This document shows, piece by piece, positions 12,481 to 24,100 of a stretch of DNA of 64,000 bases. Below the pieces are notes generated by a model. The model had not been told where the DNA came from. It worked only from the letters and a program-made list of their open reading frames with translations, and did no database searches. Origin of the DNA: Chionis minor (lineage: Eukaryota; Chordata; Aves; Charadriiformes; Chionididae); NCBI GenBank assembly GCA_013398295.1, contig VZSF01001504.1:1-64000 (forward strand). The letters run 5' to 3'. The translations under genes were made by a program, and so were the position numbers. How positions within the stretch are numbered: the stretch's first letter is position 1; every line of letters starts with the position of its first letter.

Positions 12481-15400
12481 CAAAGGTAGTCAGGTCAAAA
12501 GTAGATACCCGGCTAAATCTGATGGCTCAATGAAAAAGAGAAGCATGAATTTAGAACTTTTCTGAGAAACAAGTAAATATTAGATGCATGAAGAAAAAAG
12601 GGTGAAATAAAAAGGCAAACATATTTAGGAAAACATAGGTAAAACCAATAAATCAACTCACAACATTAATCAGACTCTCCAAATCAATTTATCTCTTTTA
12701 TGAGAGTCTCATATGTGGAATACACAATAAAGAAGGGCGTAACTAACCCATTTACTTGAAAATGACACAAGGTCTGCATGTGCCCCATCACCAGCATTTG
12801 TAATGTTTTGAAATGCAGACAATGATTTGGATTAGACTTTATTATTTTTTCATACATACTGTGGCTGTCCTACCCTCAGTCTTTATCATTTGAAGATGCT
12901 ACTTTAGTAAGTGTCTGATATCAATGTTTTTCCTGTCTGACATCCTGAAAAATTTGAAAACACATATGAGATTATAGACTGCTGTCCCTTTTGGTTAAAT
13001 TGAAATTGAAACCCTAGTAGATAGGGCAGCTTTTTCCTCTTTTTTTTTTTTTTTTTGATTTTATTTTATTTTGATCTGCTTTTTGTTTGTTTGGATTTTT
13101 TCTGGTTTATAGAGTCTTGCGTGTGGAACACAACTGACTGTATTTTCAAATATGAAGAATCAAGACCCGAAATATATTAAAAGTCAAAAATATGTGAAGA
13201 AATAATATATTGCAGATTAAATTTATTTTTGGCTTTAAGCATTGCTGGCTTGCTTTCTTAGCAGTCCCCTTCTCTACTACTATCAATAAGATGTGTGCAC
13301 AGCAGGCTTACAGACCCCCTCACATGCAGATCCTCCCAATATCAGAAAGTACAAGTTCTCAAGACAAGAGCAACTAAAAAACTTGGTTTTAACAGGAAAT
13401 ACTGATGCTTCTGTGGTCTCCATGCAGCTAATTTCTTCAAAAGATCCTGACACATGGACAAGATGTGAGAACTATGCACAAACTGCCACAGTGAAAGACA
13501 CAAATGGACACCTAGCAGAATTCACAAGCTTGCATACGTATGCATGTATATACACATCTCTCTGCCTGTTTGCCTGCCATCCATCTACCCCTAGAGTCTC
13601 TAAACAAATTACCTATTCATCTCTCTCTGAATACCTTAAATATGGCGTTTATTTATTAGTTTTATGATGCCAATACTATGCTGGGTAGATAAATTTTTAG
13701 ACTTTGTAGTGGCACTTCAGCAACATTAAATACTCTCTATTAAATGTTAATCACCTTTTACTATGTTCTCATACTTGAAGCTTCAATTGTTAGTTTCAAA
13801 ACAACACACAGTTAAATTCAAATCAAGGTTGAAATGACAATGTAGAAATGGATCTAAAAGCCTCCCAAATGCCACTGCATATTGACTTGTCAGCAAAGGG
13901 GTAAGCCATCTGATGTACGCAATCAAAGGCAGTGGACATGATATCAGCTACATAAAATGTCACATTCTGAGAATGCCAGCTTGATAAGCACACCTTTCAC
14001 CTTTCAAAATTTTGTTTATTTAGTAACCCTCAAAGCTGGTCTAAGGAAAAAATCTTCTCTTTGATTTAACTGGGGATTATTTATTCCATCATCTCTATCA
14101 AAATTTTTTCATGGCTATCAGGACAGCTACACATTTGGGAGTATATTTGGAAGTATTCATTTGGGAGCAATATTTGAAGGTGTAAAAATTTATGAAAGTC
14201 AAATGACCTTCCAGAATCCAGTAAGGTAGTAACTTCTTTTTTGTTGGATTACCTAATTGAACATGAAGCATTTGGCAAGTGTCAGGAATGGAAAGGGAAA
14301 TGGAACAAGTCTTGTCAAGGAAAAGAGAAACACTCCTTAAATCATGACACAGCCTCCGATGGCATAATGTGGTTTGGAACTGAGTTTGGTGCTACCCTGT
14401 TGAAGGTCACATCTGAGAGCTTTACACCTTTTGGAAAGCTAGTTCATTTTCAGGCATAGTTTCAGTCCTTGAAAACAGCAGCAAAATAAATTTACTTAGT
14501 TTATATCTATAATGTCATACACAATGTTGTGTGTATGGACAGAAGTCCCTGGTTTAGACACATGATGGCTCACATATCCTATTTGGGAAAGAACCTAATG
14601 GTATATATATATATATTAATATATTAAAATATATATTAAAAACAGAGAAGAATTTACTGACGTGCTTCTGCTTAAATGACTTCTAATTGAACTTCAGAGT
14701 CAGCTTTACTTTAAGCATCTTTGCATGTGCTTTCCTCAGTGGGAATATTTTTCTTAACCAGGATATAAATCAGGATATTTATAAATATTGTGCTTCCAGC
14801 TCATATATGAAGTAATCATCTGCTAATATAAACCTGCAATTTCGTAAAACGTGTCCTTTCCACAAAATTATTCCAGATAGTTAATAAACATATCCTGCAA
14901 GTTAATCTGTGTGTAAAAGATGAGTTTAGGACTTTCCCATCTATTCCATTAATCCCCAATTACTCAAAGTTTTCCCAGTCACAGTCAGAGAAACATTTAT
15001 ATCTCAGGGAAATAATGATTTTTGTCTTTTCAAGTACACTCACCATATTCAGGAGGTTACAAAACTTTATTAAAGAATCTACGCTTAAGAATGAATAATT
15101 TTCTTGGATTACATTCTAATTACAGAATGTTCACAAAATCTTTTACTTTAAGCCTAGCACCAAACCGCTGCATGTTTTTGAATACATTTTCATAGTAAAA
15201 AATACCTCAGTGTCGGCTATTAGAATATTAACAGCATAAGATTAACACTTTTGAATATAAATTTTCATAATAAAAAGAAACCTTTTTTCCTAAACTTGCC
15301 TTATTTTAATAAAATAGTTCAGAAAACCACTAATATCTACAGCATAAAAACAGCCAATCTCAAAAGAACTTTAATTATGTTGTACGGTGCATACAGCAGA

Positions 15401-16724
15401 TGGACCCAGTAAATAAATATTTATCTAGCAAATAAACTCTTGAAAAATAGTTTGGTCTTTTCATTGTTGATGAGATATAATTCTGGCAGTGTCATTCACA
15501 AAAAAGTCTGTATCATGTATAAAGCCTAGAAAATACAGTAGGAATGAAAATTTTTTAATGTTAAAAAGATTTTTAGATGCTGAACCACTCAGAAAACAAA
15601 CACTAAAAATAAATAGGGTTTCCTAGACATAGATGACCTGTCTTTAAAAATAAACCTAGTCTGCTTTTGAAGAAAAACACAATAGACAAAAATAACGAAA
15701 GCTCATTGTCCCACATTCGGTGAACCACCCTTATTATACTTAGCTTTTTTGATGTCTAAAGAGGAAGTAAACACTGAAGAAATTCTTATGGGGATTATGG
15801 GAGAAATTATTCTGTTTAATAACATTTACCTGTAAATGTTCCACATCTAATGACAAAAAGCCTTGTTATTTTGAGTTAGACCTCTTACGGGTTTGGTTCA
15901 GACCAGCCCCCATGGTAACAAAAGCAATTTTGTGACAGTGTAACTATCAATTCTCAAACATATTTTTCCCAAGAAAGAAATATTAAATTTTTGTCCTAGA
16001 AATTTTCTCTCTCTCTCCATAAACACTTCAGCTCCCTATGTGGACCTTGATAGGCTTTTGAGACAGCTTTTGATACCTCTAACTTTTTGATATTTGCAAT
16101 GATCTTTCTATCACTTTCTTCTGACTTTTTCTCCACTTTTATGCCTTACAGTGAAGAGGAAATCTAAGGTTTGGAGGATGTGAATTAGGTGAATTTGCAG
16201 AATACAAAGCAATGAAACATGAAGTCGTCTGTTATTTCTCCAAAATGAATGTGGAGAACAATACGTGTAAATCTTTAGATATCACATTAGTTTTCATTCC
16301 ACCTATCTATAAAGGCTTATTTTGAACAAATCCATCTTCCATTAATGAAATGAAACACATCTTTCATTAAAATTAATAGAATGTCAATGTCTTTCAGATT
16401 TTTCTGAAAAAAAAGAAGTTACTCCGTATCCAGTTTTACAGTTCCTAAACCACAGCAAAACAATGCAAAATAAATGTGTCTAAATAAGACTTCAGTCCAG
16501 CTGGAGAGTCATTACAATACCGGAACACTATAGCCTTTAAAAAACTGACTATTTCTGTATGTAAAATGTATTTCTTTTGTATATGACTTCAAATTATTAG
16601 AGCAATAATCCAAAATTCCCAGCACAATGATGGGCGCCATGCACCTGTACATAGAACACATAAACTCCATCTCAGTGAGATCACATTATATAGTAAACTT
16701 AGTCATTCTACTGGTCAATTATTA
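12481..16724. other. Unique sequence with small simple repeats
   Basis: Contains a 17-base T run at 13040-13056 followed by ttttatttt units, a short (TA)n patch at about 14602-14617 with AT-rich extension to 14640, and a near-palindrome AACATTTAC-CT-GTAAATGTT at 15821-15840. The 124-codon plus frame at 13293-13667 is unrecognised and lacks clear coding character. Confidence 0.55.
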
Positions 16725-17234
16725 TCATACATTGCACTCCAGTTCATAGCTGGAGTCTGTTCCCGGAACCACAGTTTTTGGGGTTACAAAGAAGATACAT
16801 GAAGAGTTCATTTCTGGTAAAAATTTCCATTGTGTCTGCAGTTGGTCTATAGCCTTTTGTGCTATCAAGTGTTTTCCATGCTGGTAGTAATCCAGGCTGG
16901 GGCCCAGCTGCAGGGTGGATGCAGGGTGCCCTGGAAGCTGACTCTGTATTTGGTTTATGCCAAGGGAAGGCTGCAGTTGCCACTTCAAGCAAAGACATGG
17001 TGAACATGGGTGTTCTTTCCTGGTGCTACAAAGGCAAACCCAAGCCCAGGCCTTCCCTCCAGGCTTTTGATAGAAAAGTAAATCTGTGCTGCCAAATAAA
17101 TAATAAACCATGAAGAGGGTATTTTTCATGAGCACATTCTCATAGTCCATCCCAATTCGCAAGGAAGACAATGGAAAGAATGAGTGCATCATGACAACAG
17201 TTTTCATGTTTATGTGTAAAAGAAAAGAGAACAA
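16725..17234 (-). other. Longest open frame in window, 169 codons, unrecognised
   Basis: The minus strand is open for 169 codons from ATG at 17234 to the stop at 16725. The middle (about residues 60-120) lies in a GC-richer patch and is rich in C, W, P, Q and H; the first 50 residues are hydrophobic and AT-rich. A second minus frame (16744-17007) and a plus frame (16859-17113) are open across the same GC-rich patch, which suggests low stop density rather than selection on one frame. I recognise no domain. It could be an old retroelement remnant, a decayed exon cluster or chance. Confidence 0.2.
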
Positions 17235-17479
17235 ATAACTTAAAACGTAACTTGATGAAGATATTTATAGGTATAAACATTTCTATGTTCATAGACAGAA
17301 TAAACTTACTTTATCTTAACTCCTTATTTAAACTTGTAAAAATAAGGTCTTTTGTCAATTACCAGTCACACCGAGACTGGCAACACCTTCAAAAAACAGA
17401 AATAATAAAGCAATTCAACTCAGACATGACTGAAGTAGGGGGTAAAAAGCAAAGCTGGGGACTAATTTATCTATAATTC

Positions 17480-17480
<1 letters not shown>

Positions 17481-17513
<33 letters not shown>
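17481..17513. repeat. (TTA)11 microsatellite
   Basis: Thirty-three bases of uninterrupted TTA repeats, a simple repeat likely to vary in length. Confidence 0.97.
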
Positions 17514-17514
<1 letters not shown>

Positions 17515-19976
17515 AGTCCCTAAGGAAACTTAAAAATAAATTGATTAGTATAAACCAATATATAGATTTATGGAAAATCCTTTTATATGATCTTAGATAT
17601 TTATTAAGCTACTTGTGCTCTTGCCCATACTTTAAGATTTTCTTTGAAGTGATGAAAAAAGCCAGGAATTATTCAGAGAACTAACGACTATAATTTGGTA
17701 CTTTTTTTCTTGAGAGCTATTAAAATAAGGATGGAAAATATCACCATATTCTACACTTACTGATGGTCTACCCAAGCCTTTCTTCCTCTGTGGACATGGG
17801 AAGAAAGAAACAGAAGAAGAGGAAAATAATATGGTAAACGAACAGACAAAACCCATAATTGTGAAGCAGGAAAATTTATCAATTTCCCAGTTATATAAAA
17901 ATGTTTTCAGTTCATGTGCTATTTCAGTGAATAAGTAGTAAGGAATTTATATACTGTTAAAGCATACTTCTCATTTAAAATTACCACATTACTTAATACA
18001 TGTAACTTCTCTTTCACTTTGCATTTATCTGCAAATAAAGTTTATCTTTTTAAGCCAACATATGTATATCTATCGTGTTCTTGGACATTTAAAGAAAAAA
18101 AGATATCTCTGCCTACTAGATTCTGAGCTTTTCTCTGTGGCATGCAAGAAAAGTTTGCTGCTCATTCTGCTTGTTTGGTCATGAATGCCACAAGAGATTG
18201 CTACAGTTCCCAGGCTGGCTAGCAAAAGAGACAGAGCGAAGAATTTAGGTAAACTGCTTGTGGTGTGATGATTTCTGCAAGCATTTACACACATTTTTTG
18301 CAATTGCAAAGTCAACTTCCTTGGGAGAACTTGAAAGAAAATGTACCTATCTAGCTTATAGGTTGATATAATCTTTACTTTTTCTTGTATCAAATGTTAC
18401 TCTTTTGCTGCTTGCAGTTTCTACAGTATAGGGCAGATCATTGTACCTTTTCCACAGTGTTTGATCAACTTTCTGTATTCTGCCTGTCTTTATCACTTCT
18501 CCATTTCCCTTTGCAGAGTTTTAATCCTTTCATTTGTATGTTTCAAGTGAGAAGCCTTATTCTTTTTTTTTTTTCCCTCCTAGCTTTATCAGCTCTTGCC
18601 CATTCCTTTATTCTGATTTCTTCACAGAAGTTATTAAGTCTTTTTGGTCTCATCTTTCTCCTGAATCTGTGCAATTAAATTGGAGCCAGTTAAACACCTC
18701 ACGTGTTCTTTAAATAGATTTCCTAGCATTTCTCAACAGTGAACTTATCTGAAACTATGATCCCATTTTCTTAATCTGTCTAGCTTTCTTTGTGGTTCTG
18801 TCCATTTCTTTTTTTCTTGAATGACCCAAATAACTTTGCTTCAACTTCAAATATGGAGATTTTTCTTCTAAATTACTAATTAGGTGTCGCTGAGCTTACT
18901 TCTGAATCTTGTCCTTGACACCCTACTGCTAACAGCCACTTGTGAAGGACTTCATGGCATCTCTTTCAAAGTGAAAATGGATTATGCCGTCAAGTTTCTC
19001 TTCATCCAGCAGTTCAATCTAATAAATGTCTTTAAACAAGAAATGAGACAATGTTTGGTTTTGGTTTTGTCCACCCACTACTAATAGCAGGCTGTAGTAA
19101 ATGTTTATCTTTTTTCATAATTTCACTTTCCGTAAGCATTTCAACTATTTGACTGGCGCTTAATTAAGATTCACTAATGTTCTCAGAAAGCAATACAAGG
19201 TCCATATATAGATTTTTATGCAAGAAGTCTTTTTGGACATATATAGTATATAGGTCCTTCCTATGTCCAACACCCAAAAATAATACTGCCTCAGCAATCA
19301 GAGCTAGGCAGCTACGGTCCTAGGCATGTTTTAAGGAAAGCCTGCACAGCATTTCCCTCATTGTTTTCCTCCCAGTTTCAAAATCTTTTTCTATACAACG
19401 GTGTTCATTTGTCAGTACTGAATGTTAAAACAGTTTTGTCTGATTCAGAAATGATACATAATGCTGTTGCTTCACACAGTATTTTAAAGAGCGATACCGA
19501 TAGTCTGTTAAGATTCACTGGAGCTCTAATGTTAGCCTTAAGTACTTAAAAAGAAGTGTCTATTTTTACATGAATTTTGAAGCTTTTGCCAAAAAACTGC
19601 CATTCTACATCCAATGATGAGTCCAATGTTCTCATTCCCAGAAAGACTATTTTCTCTCTAGATGTCTGGGGGCTGGTTCCGGTCCAGCTTACACAGTTAA
19701 AATTGGTATGTCATCATAAATTAAGTTAAGGAATCTGGTGTAACTTCCACTGTTACTTTTGATAAGCAAATGAACAAAATCACAAGTGAAAGGGAAAATA
19801 TCTAAAAGCTCTCTAAGAAGGTAATTCACATTTACATTATTATGACTTTTATAGATGTCTGTAAAACTGACACTTCAGTCCTACTGAAAGAAAACCATTC
19901 AGTGGAACCAACTAGGCCACATTTTTATTTTCAAAACCCCACTTTGCCTTCCTGTCTATATGCAGATACTTACATC
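17514..19976. other. Unique non-coding sequence
   Basis: AT-rich, pyrimidine-rich in parts (18380-18680), where a 97-codon plus frame full of L, F and S arises from the T-rich composition. No gene is supported. Confidence 0.6.
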
Positions 19977-20004
19977 AATGTATACATAGACGTATGTATA
20001 CATT
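19977..20004. repeat. Perfect 12-bp inverted repeat with 4-base loop
   Basis: AATGTATACATA at 19977-19988 is exactly mirrored by TATGTATACATT at 19993-20004 around GACG. The arms do not extend further. It could extrude as a hairpin; no function is implied by the sequence alone. Confidence 0.9.
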
Positions 20005-20209
20005 TGGGTTATGTATAATTTGTGTGTAACAGGTATTTCACAAGCTTCTTCAACATACCCAGCACACAATATGTAGCATTTCTCTCGCTGTGTGACACCA
20101 GCTCTCATCAAGGGCTTAAGAAAGGTAACTTTAATTTTAGGGTGTGAAACACTGTAGCAGTATTTTTACAAGTCTTTAAAAAGTAATATTTCTATACAGA
20201 ATGGACAAG

Positions 20210-20356
20210 CTAAATGGCTTCCTTGGTGCCTGGTGAGTTTTTGGTTCGATGGCAGGAAGCTGGAAGCATGTGCTGCATGTTGAACGGCATAGCAACTTTC
20301 CTGCCTGTTGGAGCAATCCTTGGACCGGTCTGCACAGAGCCCTTCCGGACTTTTAT
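20210..20356 (-). other. Candidate terminal coding exon, gene not recognised
   Basis: On the minus strand a pyrimidine-biased tract ending in tgtgtctgtctgcag (just right of 20356) looks like a 3' splice site. Using it in phase 0 gives a 48-codon open frame. It begins IKVRKGSVQTGPRIAPTGRK and ends with SPGTKEAI followed by TAG at 20210. Third codon positions are rich in G and C compared with the flanks, and the block is less AT-rich than its surroundings. On the minus strand, AATAAA-type sequence occurs about 280 bases downstream (tttatt on the plus strand near 19924). Against it, two other minus frames and one plus frame are also open here, and I do not recognise the peptide. It could equally be a conserved non-coding island. 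Confidence 0.22.
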
Positions 20357-20599
20357 CTGCAGACAGACACAGTTTGTCCTCTCCAAAAGTGATTCCAGGA
20401 GTGATTCTGCATGCATGAAGCGTGAACAATCAGAAAGAACAGGTTTTTGGACTGAAAAATTGAATGATTCAAACTGACAGTGTAGGTGCAGCCTTTGTGA
20501 GAGCAGCATAAATCCATAGCACTGGCATGACAGACTCCTTTTATCACATATCACTCCCGGCTGAGCTTGAAGGAAGGCTATAACATGCAACTCCAATCA

Positions 20600-23500
20600 C
20601 AATTAAAATTGTTGTCAAGATTTCATTAGAATATGCATTATAAGTATACATTTAGCTATCACTGTCTTATTGTTTGCAACAATTACAAGGTCCTCTCCTA
20701 TAGAATCTACAGTGATAGACAACATATATGAAAATTAACTAGCCTTCTTTTAAAAATATGGTGTTATAAACATAGTTACAACAGTATTTGACATTCATCC
20801 ATCTTATAAATGAAGGTTGATTTTTAATTTCTAACAAAGTTTTATTCTTTCAGTTATGGTTATTCAAGGTACAGCAATGTCCACAGCAGTCAAGCATTTT
20901 ACAGCTTTCTAAATGCTTCCTTCTCAAAAGCAGGATAATGACAAACTGGACTTGTGAAGTAACAGTGAAAAGGGAAGAGGAATTCAGGTGTCTGCTGCAG
21001 AAATACACAGCAACCTCTCTGAGTAGTGCACATTAAGTAAAAGGCAACTAAAATCAAATACTTTTAACTTTTTTGAAATGTTGAACCATTTTCACTCTCT
21101 GTGTGTAAGCTATTGATACTGCACAGTGAAATGTGTCTAAGAAACAAAATGTAAGCTTAATTAAACTTTCCTGACAGCTTTTTTAGGGTAAAAGCATATA
21201 AAGATTAGAAAGAGATGTTTACATCTCCCATTTTCTCTTGGTCTCCAACAGCTTTGTAAACATCTTGAAGCATGCACAAATTTTAGCATAACATAGTAAA
21301 GGTAGCATTTAAAAATCACCAGGGGGAAAAAAAAAGTTTATTCAGGCAAAGAATTGAAAATATGTTCTTCTAAAATTATTAACTCAAAAAATAAATGCAA
21401 TTAACTGGACTTAAGTGGATTCAAAATTATCAAAAGAAATCAAAACAAAATAGAGCATATATAAACTGTTCGGAAGTCAACAAAATATATGGAATACTCC
21501 AAAATCTGAAAAGTAGGGTTATGATAAAGCTCTGGTACTACAGTACTATAGCTATTTAACAAAAGCTTTGAAAACCAAGAAAGAAATATTGTATTGCTTT
21601 GATCCAACTGAGACACAGCTCGGTTTGTTTCTATACTCATCTCACTGATCATGAATGGCAGACTTCTGAAGACTTAAGAAGAAATGCTAAATGAACAGAG
21701 AGACATGAAACCCTGCCGAAGGAGGCGGCCTGAAATACTTATTTTCCATTCAGTTAAAACCTGAAAAATATCCTTTCTAAAACCACATCTCTGGAATGAA
21801 ATAACAAAACTTTCATTCAGAAAAATTTAAAAAAGATTTTAAAGCATCTTAAAATGTCTTCCTGTGATTAACATTTAAATTAACTTTCTGATGAGTTGGC
21901 AATAGAAACTCTGGGCCTTTTTCATGTTAATTCAGCAAATACAAATCATCTAAGTAGTAAATGTCACTATTTCATACAGAAACTGGATCTCTAATATTGT
22001 TCCAATGTGGAGAAGCTGGAATGGTTCCTTTTTATTTCAAAAGAGCACAAACTTGGATCCTTACCCAATGATCTTAAATACCATCAAAATCTTTAGTTAT
22101 GTTAGCATCTTCATTTGCTCTACTGATTTCACTTTAGGGGATGGTGTAATATACATGCAATAATTTATGACAACAACAACAACAGCTCGGATGGGTGGGT
22201 GGGGTAGCAGAAAAGCTAATGGATTCTAGAAGATGCTGAACTTGATTTGGGGGAATGAAGAAGAATACATGTCTGGTGGGGTCAGGAAATTGAAATAAGA
22301 GGATCTGTCCTGCTCTATGCAGCAGAATTGGGTTGCTAAGCACACGTACAGAAGGCAATGCTGTCATATTGACAGAGGACCTGGATGACCTGGGAGCAGT
22401 GACATCTTCACATAGGTATCATATCTGGAAGAAATTATCTTCTGTATCTTTACTGTTCCTTACCTGACCGAAAGAAGGTCTGTGTAATAGAAAGTGTTCC
22501 CCTCCAGGCTGTACCACTAGATAGCTCTTGCACCTGCCATCAAAGCTTGGATCACAAAGCCTGTTAGAGTAGGTACAATACATTCATAATTGACTCCCTC
22601 AGAAAGCAGGCAGGCAGTAGGAGGTAAACTCTATTCTAGTGCTCTGTGGGTGAGAGTGTGTGTGTCTAGGAAACACATTGAGTTAAAGACCAGATTCTGC
22701 AAAACTAAATGTCTGTAGTGATTTCAGCTTCAGAGAATGCAACAGAGCCAAGAAATATTGCTTCTACCAGAATGTGTTGTCCAGTCTGTGTAATAAAAGG
22801 CATTTTCTCTCCCTCTTTATATATTAGTTGTGATCTTAGTTGCATGCATTTGTGAGTCATATTGCTTTAATCAGTTCCAAACTTCACAGTAAGTATAAGG
22901 ACATGAACTATTTTGTAAATGTAATGTCTCCCAGTGGCCATGAAGAAAACATGGATGAGTACTATTCAGGAAGCCCTGTAGGTTCCATCATGTAGGAGCT
23001 CACTCCTGTTCAAGCAAGGGTGCAAAGCCACCTAGAAATACTATGGTAATATCTGTTTATTTATTATCAGCCTGGAAACTCAGTGGTTCATCTTTCATGT
23101 TCCTCAGGCTCTCTGAAGCAAAGACTGAGTGGCTTTCATTCCTAAAGACATGCCAAAACCAGGATGTAGAGGAAGTCTGAATGTTTACAGGCAAAGGTCA
23201 CTGATTGGTACTAGCTGGTCACATCAAAGGTGGTCATGTCAATAAATCTGTTTCTCTTTCTGGCTTGGACACTTTTCTGACTTCAGACTGCCCAACGTAC
23301 TTCCAAAGCATATCTTCAAAGCAAAGACAGATGTTGAAAACCAGTCTGCTATTGCCCCTTCCTTTTTTTCCTATATTTTTTCCCCAGATTTCCCATGTCT
23401 GATTCCACTGCATGTCTTCACGACAGCCTGAGATCCCAGTTCCTGGCATGTCAGAGCTTCTTGGCTCCTAAACATAGTCACTTCAAGCTAGGCATGTTCT

Positions 23501-24042
23501 TACCTGAGCTACAGCAGTTTGTGAATGTCATAGATATGAAAAATTCAGAATGAATGGTAAAAAAGTGGTATTATTTTTAGAAATACACTGCAGTAGGTTT
23601 TCTGACATAGAGTCACTGAAAAAATGTAATTTGAGATTTGGTGGTCAACCTTTTCTTACAAATTTGCAACACAGCAAAACAGTTGTGCCTGTCTCGTATT
23701 TTACATGTACACATATGTTATAGTAAGCTAAATAGTTAACATGAGTATTTCAAGAGAGAAATACTACATTGCATTGATTTCTCTGAGACATGACACATTT
23801 GGTTTTCAGACTTACTCCATTTTCATTTTGATATGTGGTATTAAAATAACGTAGGGCTGATAAAAGAATCTGAAATTCTCACGCCCTGTACCTAATAGGC
23901 ATCAGGAAAAATCATGGTGTCTTCCTGAATCTGCTTCAGCAGCTGTCTGCTCAGCAGGAAGATCAAGCTTCCACATTCCAGTAACTGCTAATTACCACTG
24001 ATGCACAGCCCTTCCTTACCGCACCACCACCTTTTCCACAAA
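20600..24042. other. Unique non-coding sequence
   Basis: AT-rich sequence with a short CAA run (about 22171-22184). Frames are short. No TE or RNA gene was recognised. Confidence 0.6.
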
Positions 24043-24048
24043 ATGCAG

Positions 24049-24094
24049 GAATGGCTGCAGACAGTACCCAAAGGGGTGTTATCTCTGCCTCTGG
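24049..24094 (+). other. Candidate small exon with strong splice donor
   Basis: The sequence CTGG followed by GTGAGTATTG puts a near-consensus 5' splice site after 24094. Upstream, ccttttccacaaaatgcag gives a possible acceptor before 24049. Read in the frame of the ATG at 24043 the block encodes MQEWLQTVPKGVLSLPL without stops. The spacing would make a 46-base exon, or a longer one if the acceptor lies further left. The peptide is not recognised, and chance splice motifs are common at this scale, so this is only a candidate. Confidence 0.15.
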
Positions 24095-24100
24095 GTGAGT

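Noticed and set aside
13293..13667. 124-codon plus-strand open frame
   Set aside because: No recognisable domain, no splice context and no shift in composition from its flanks.
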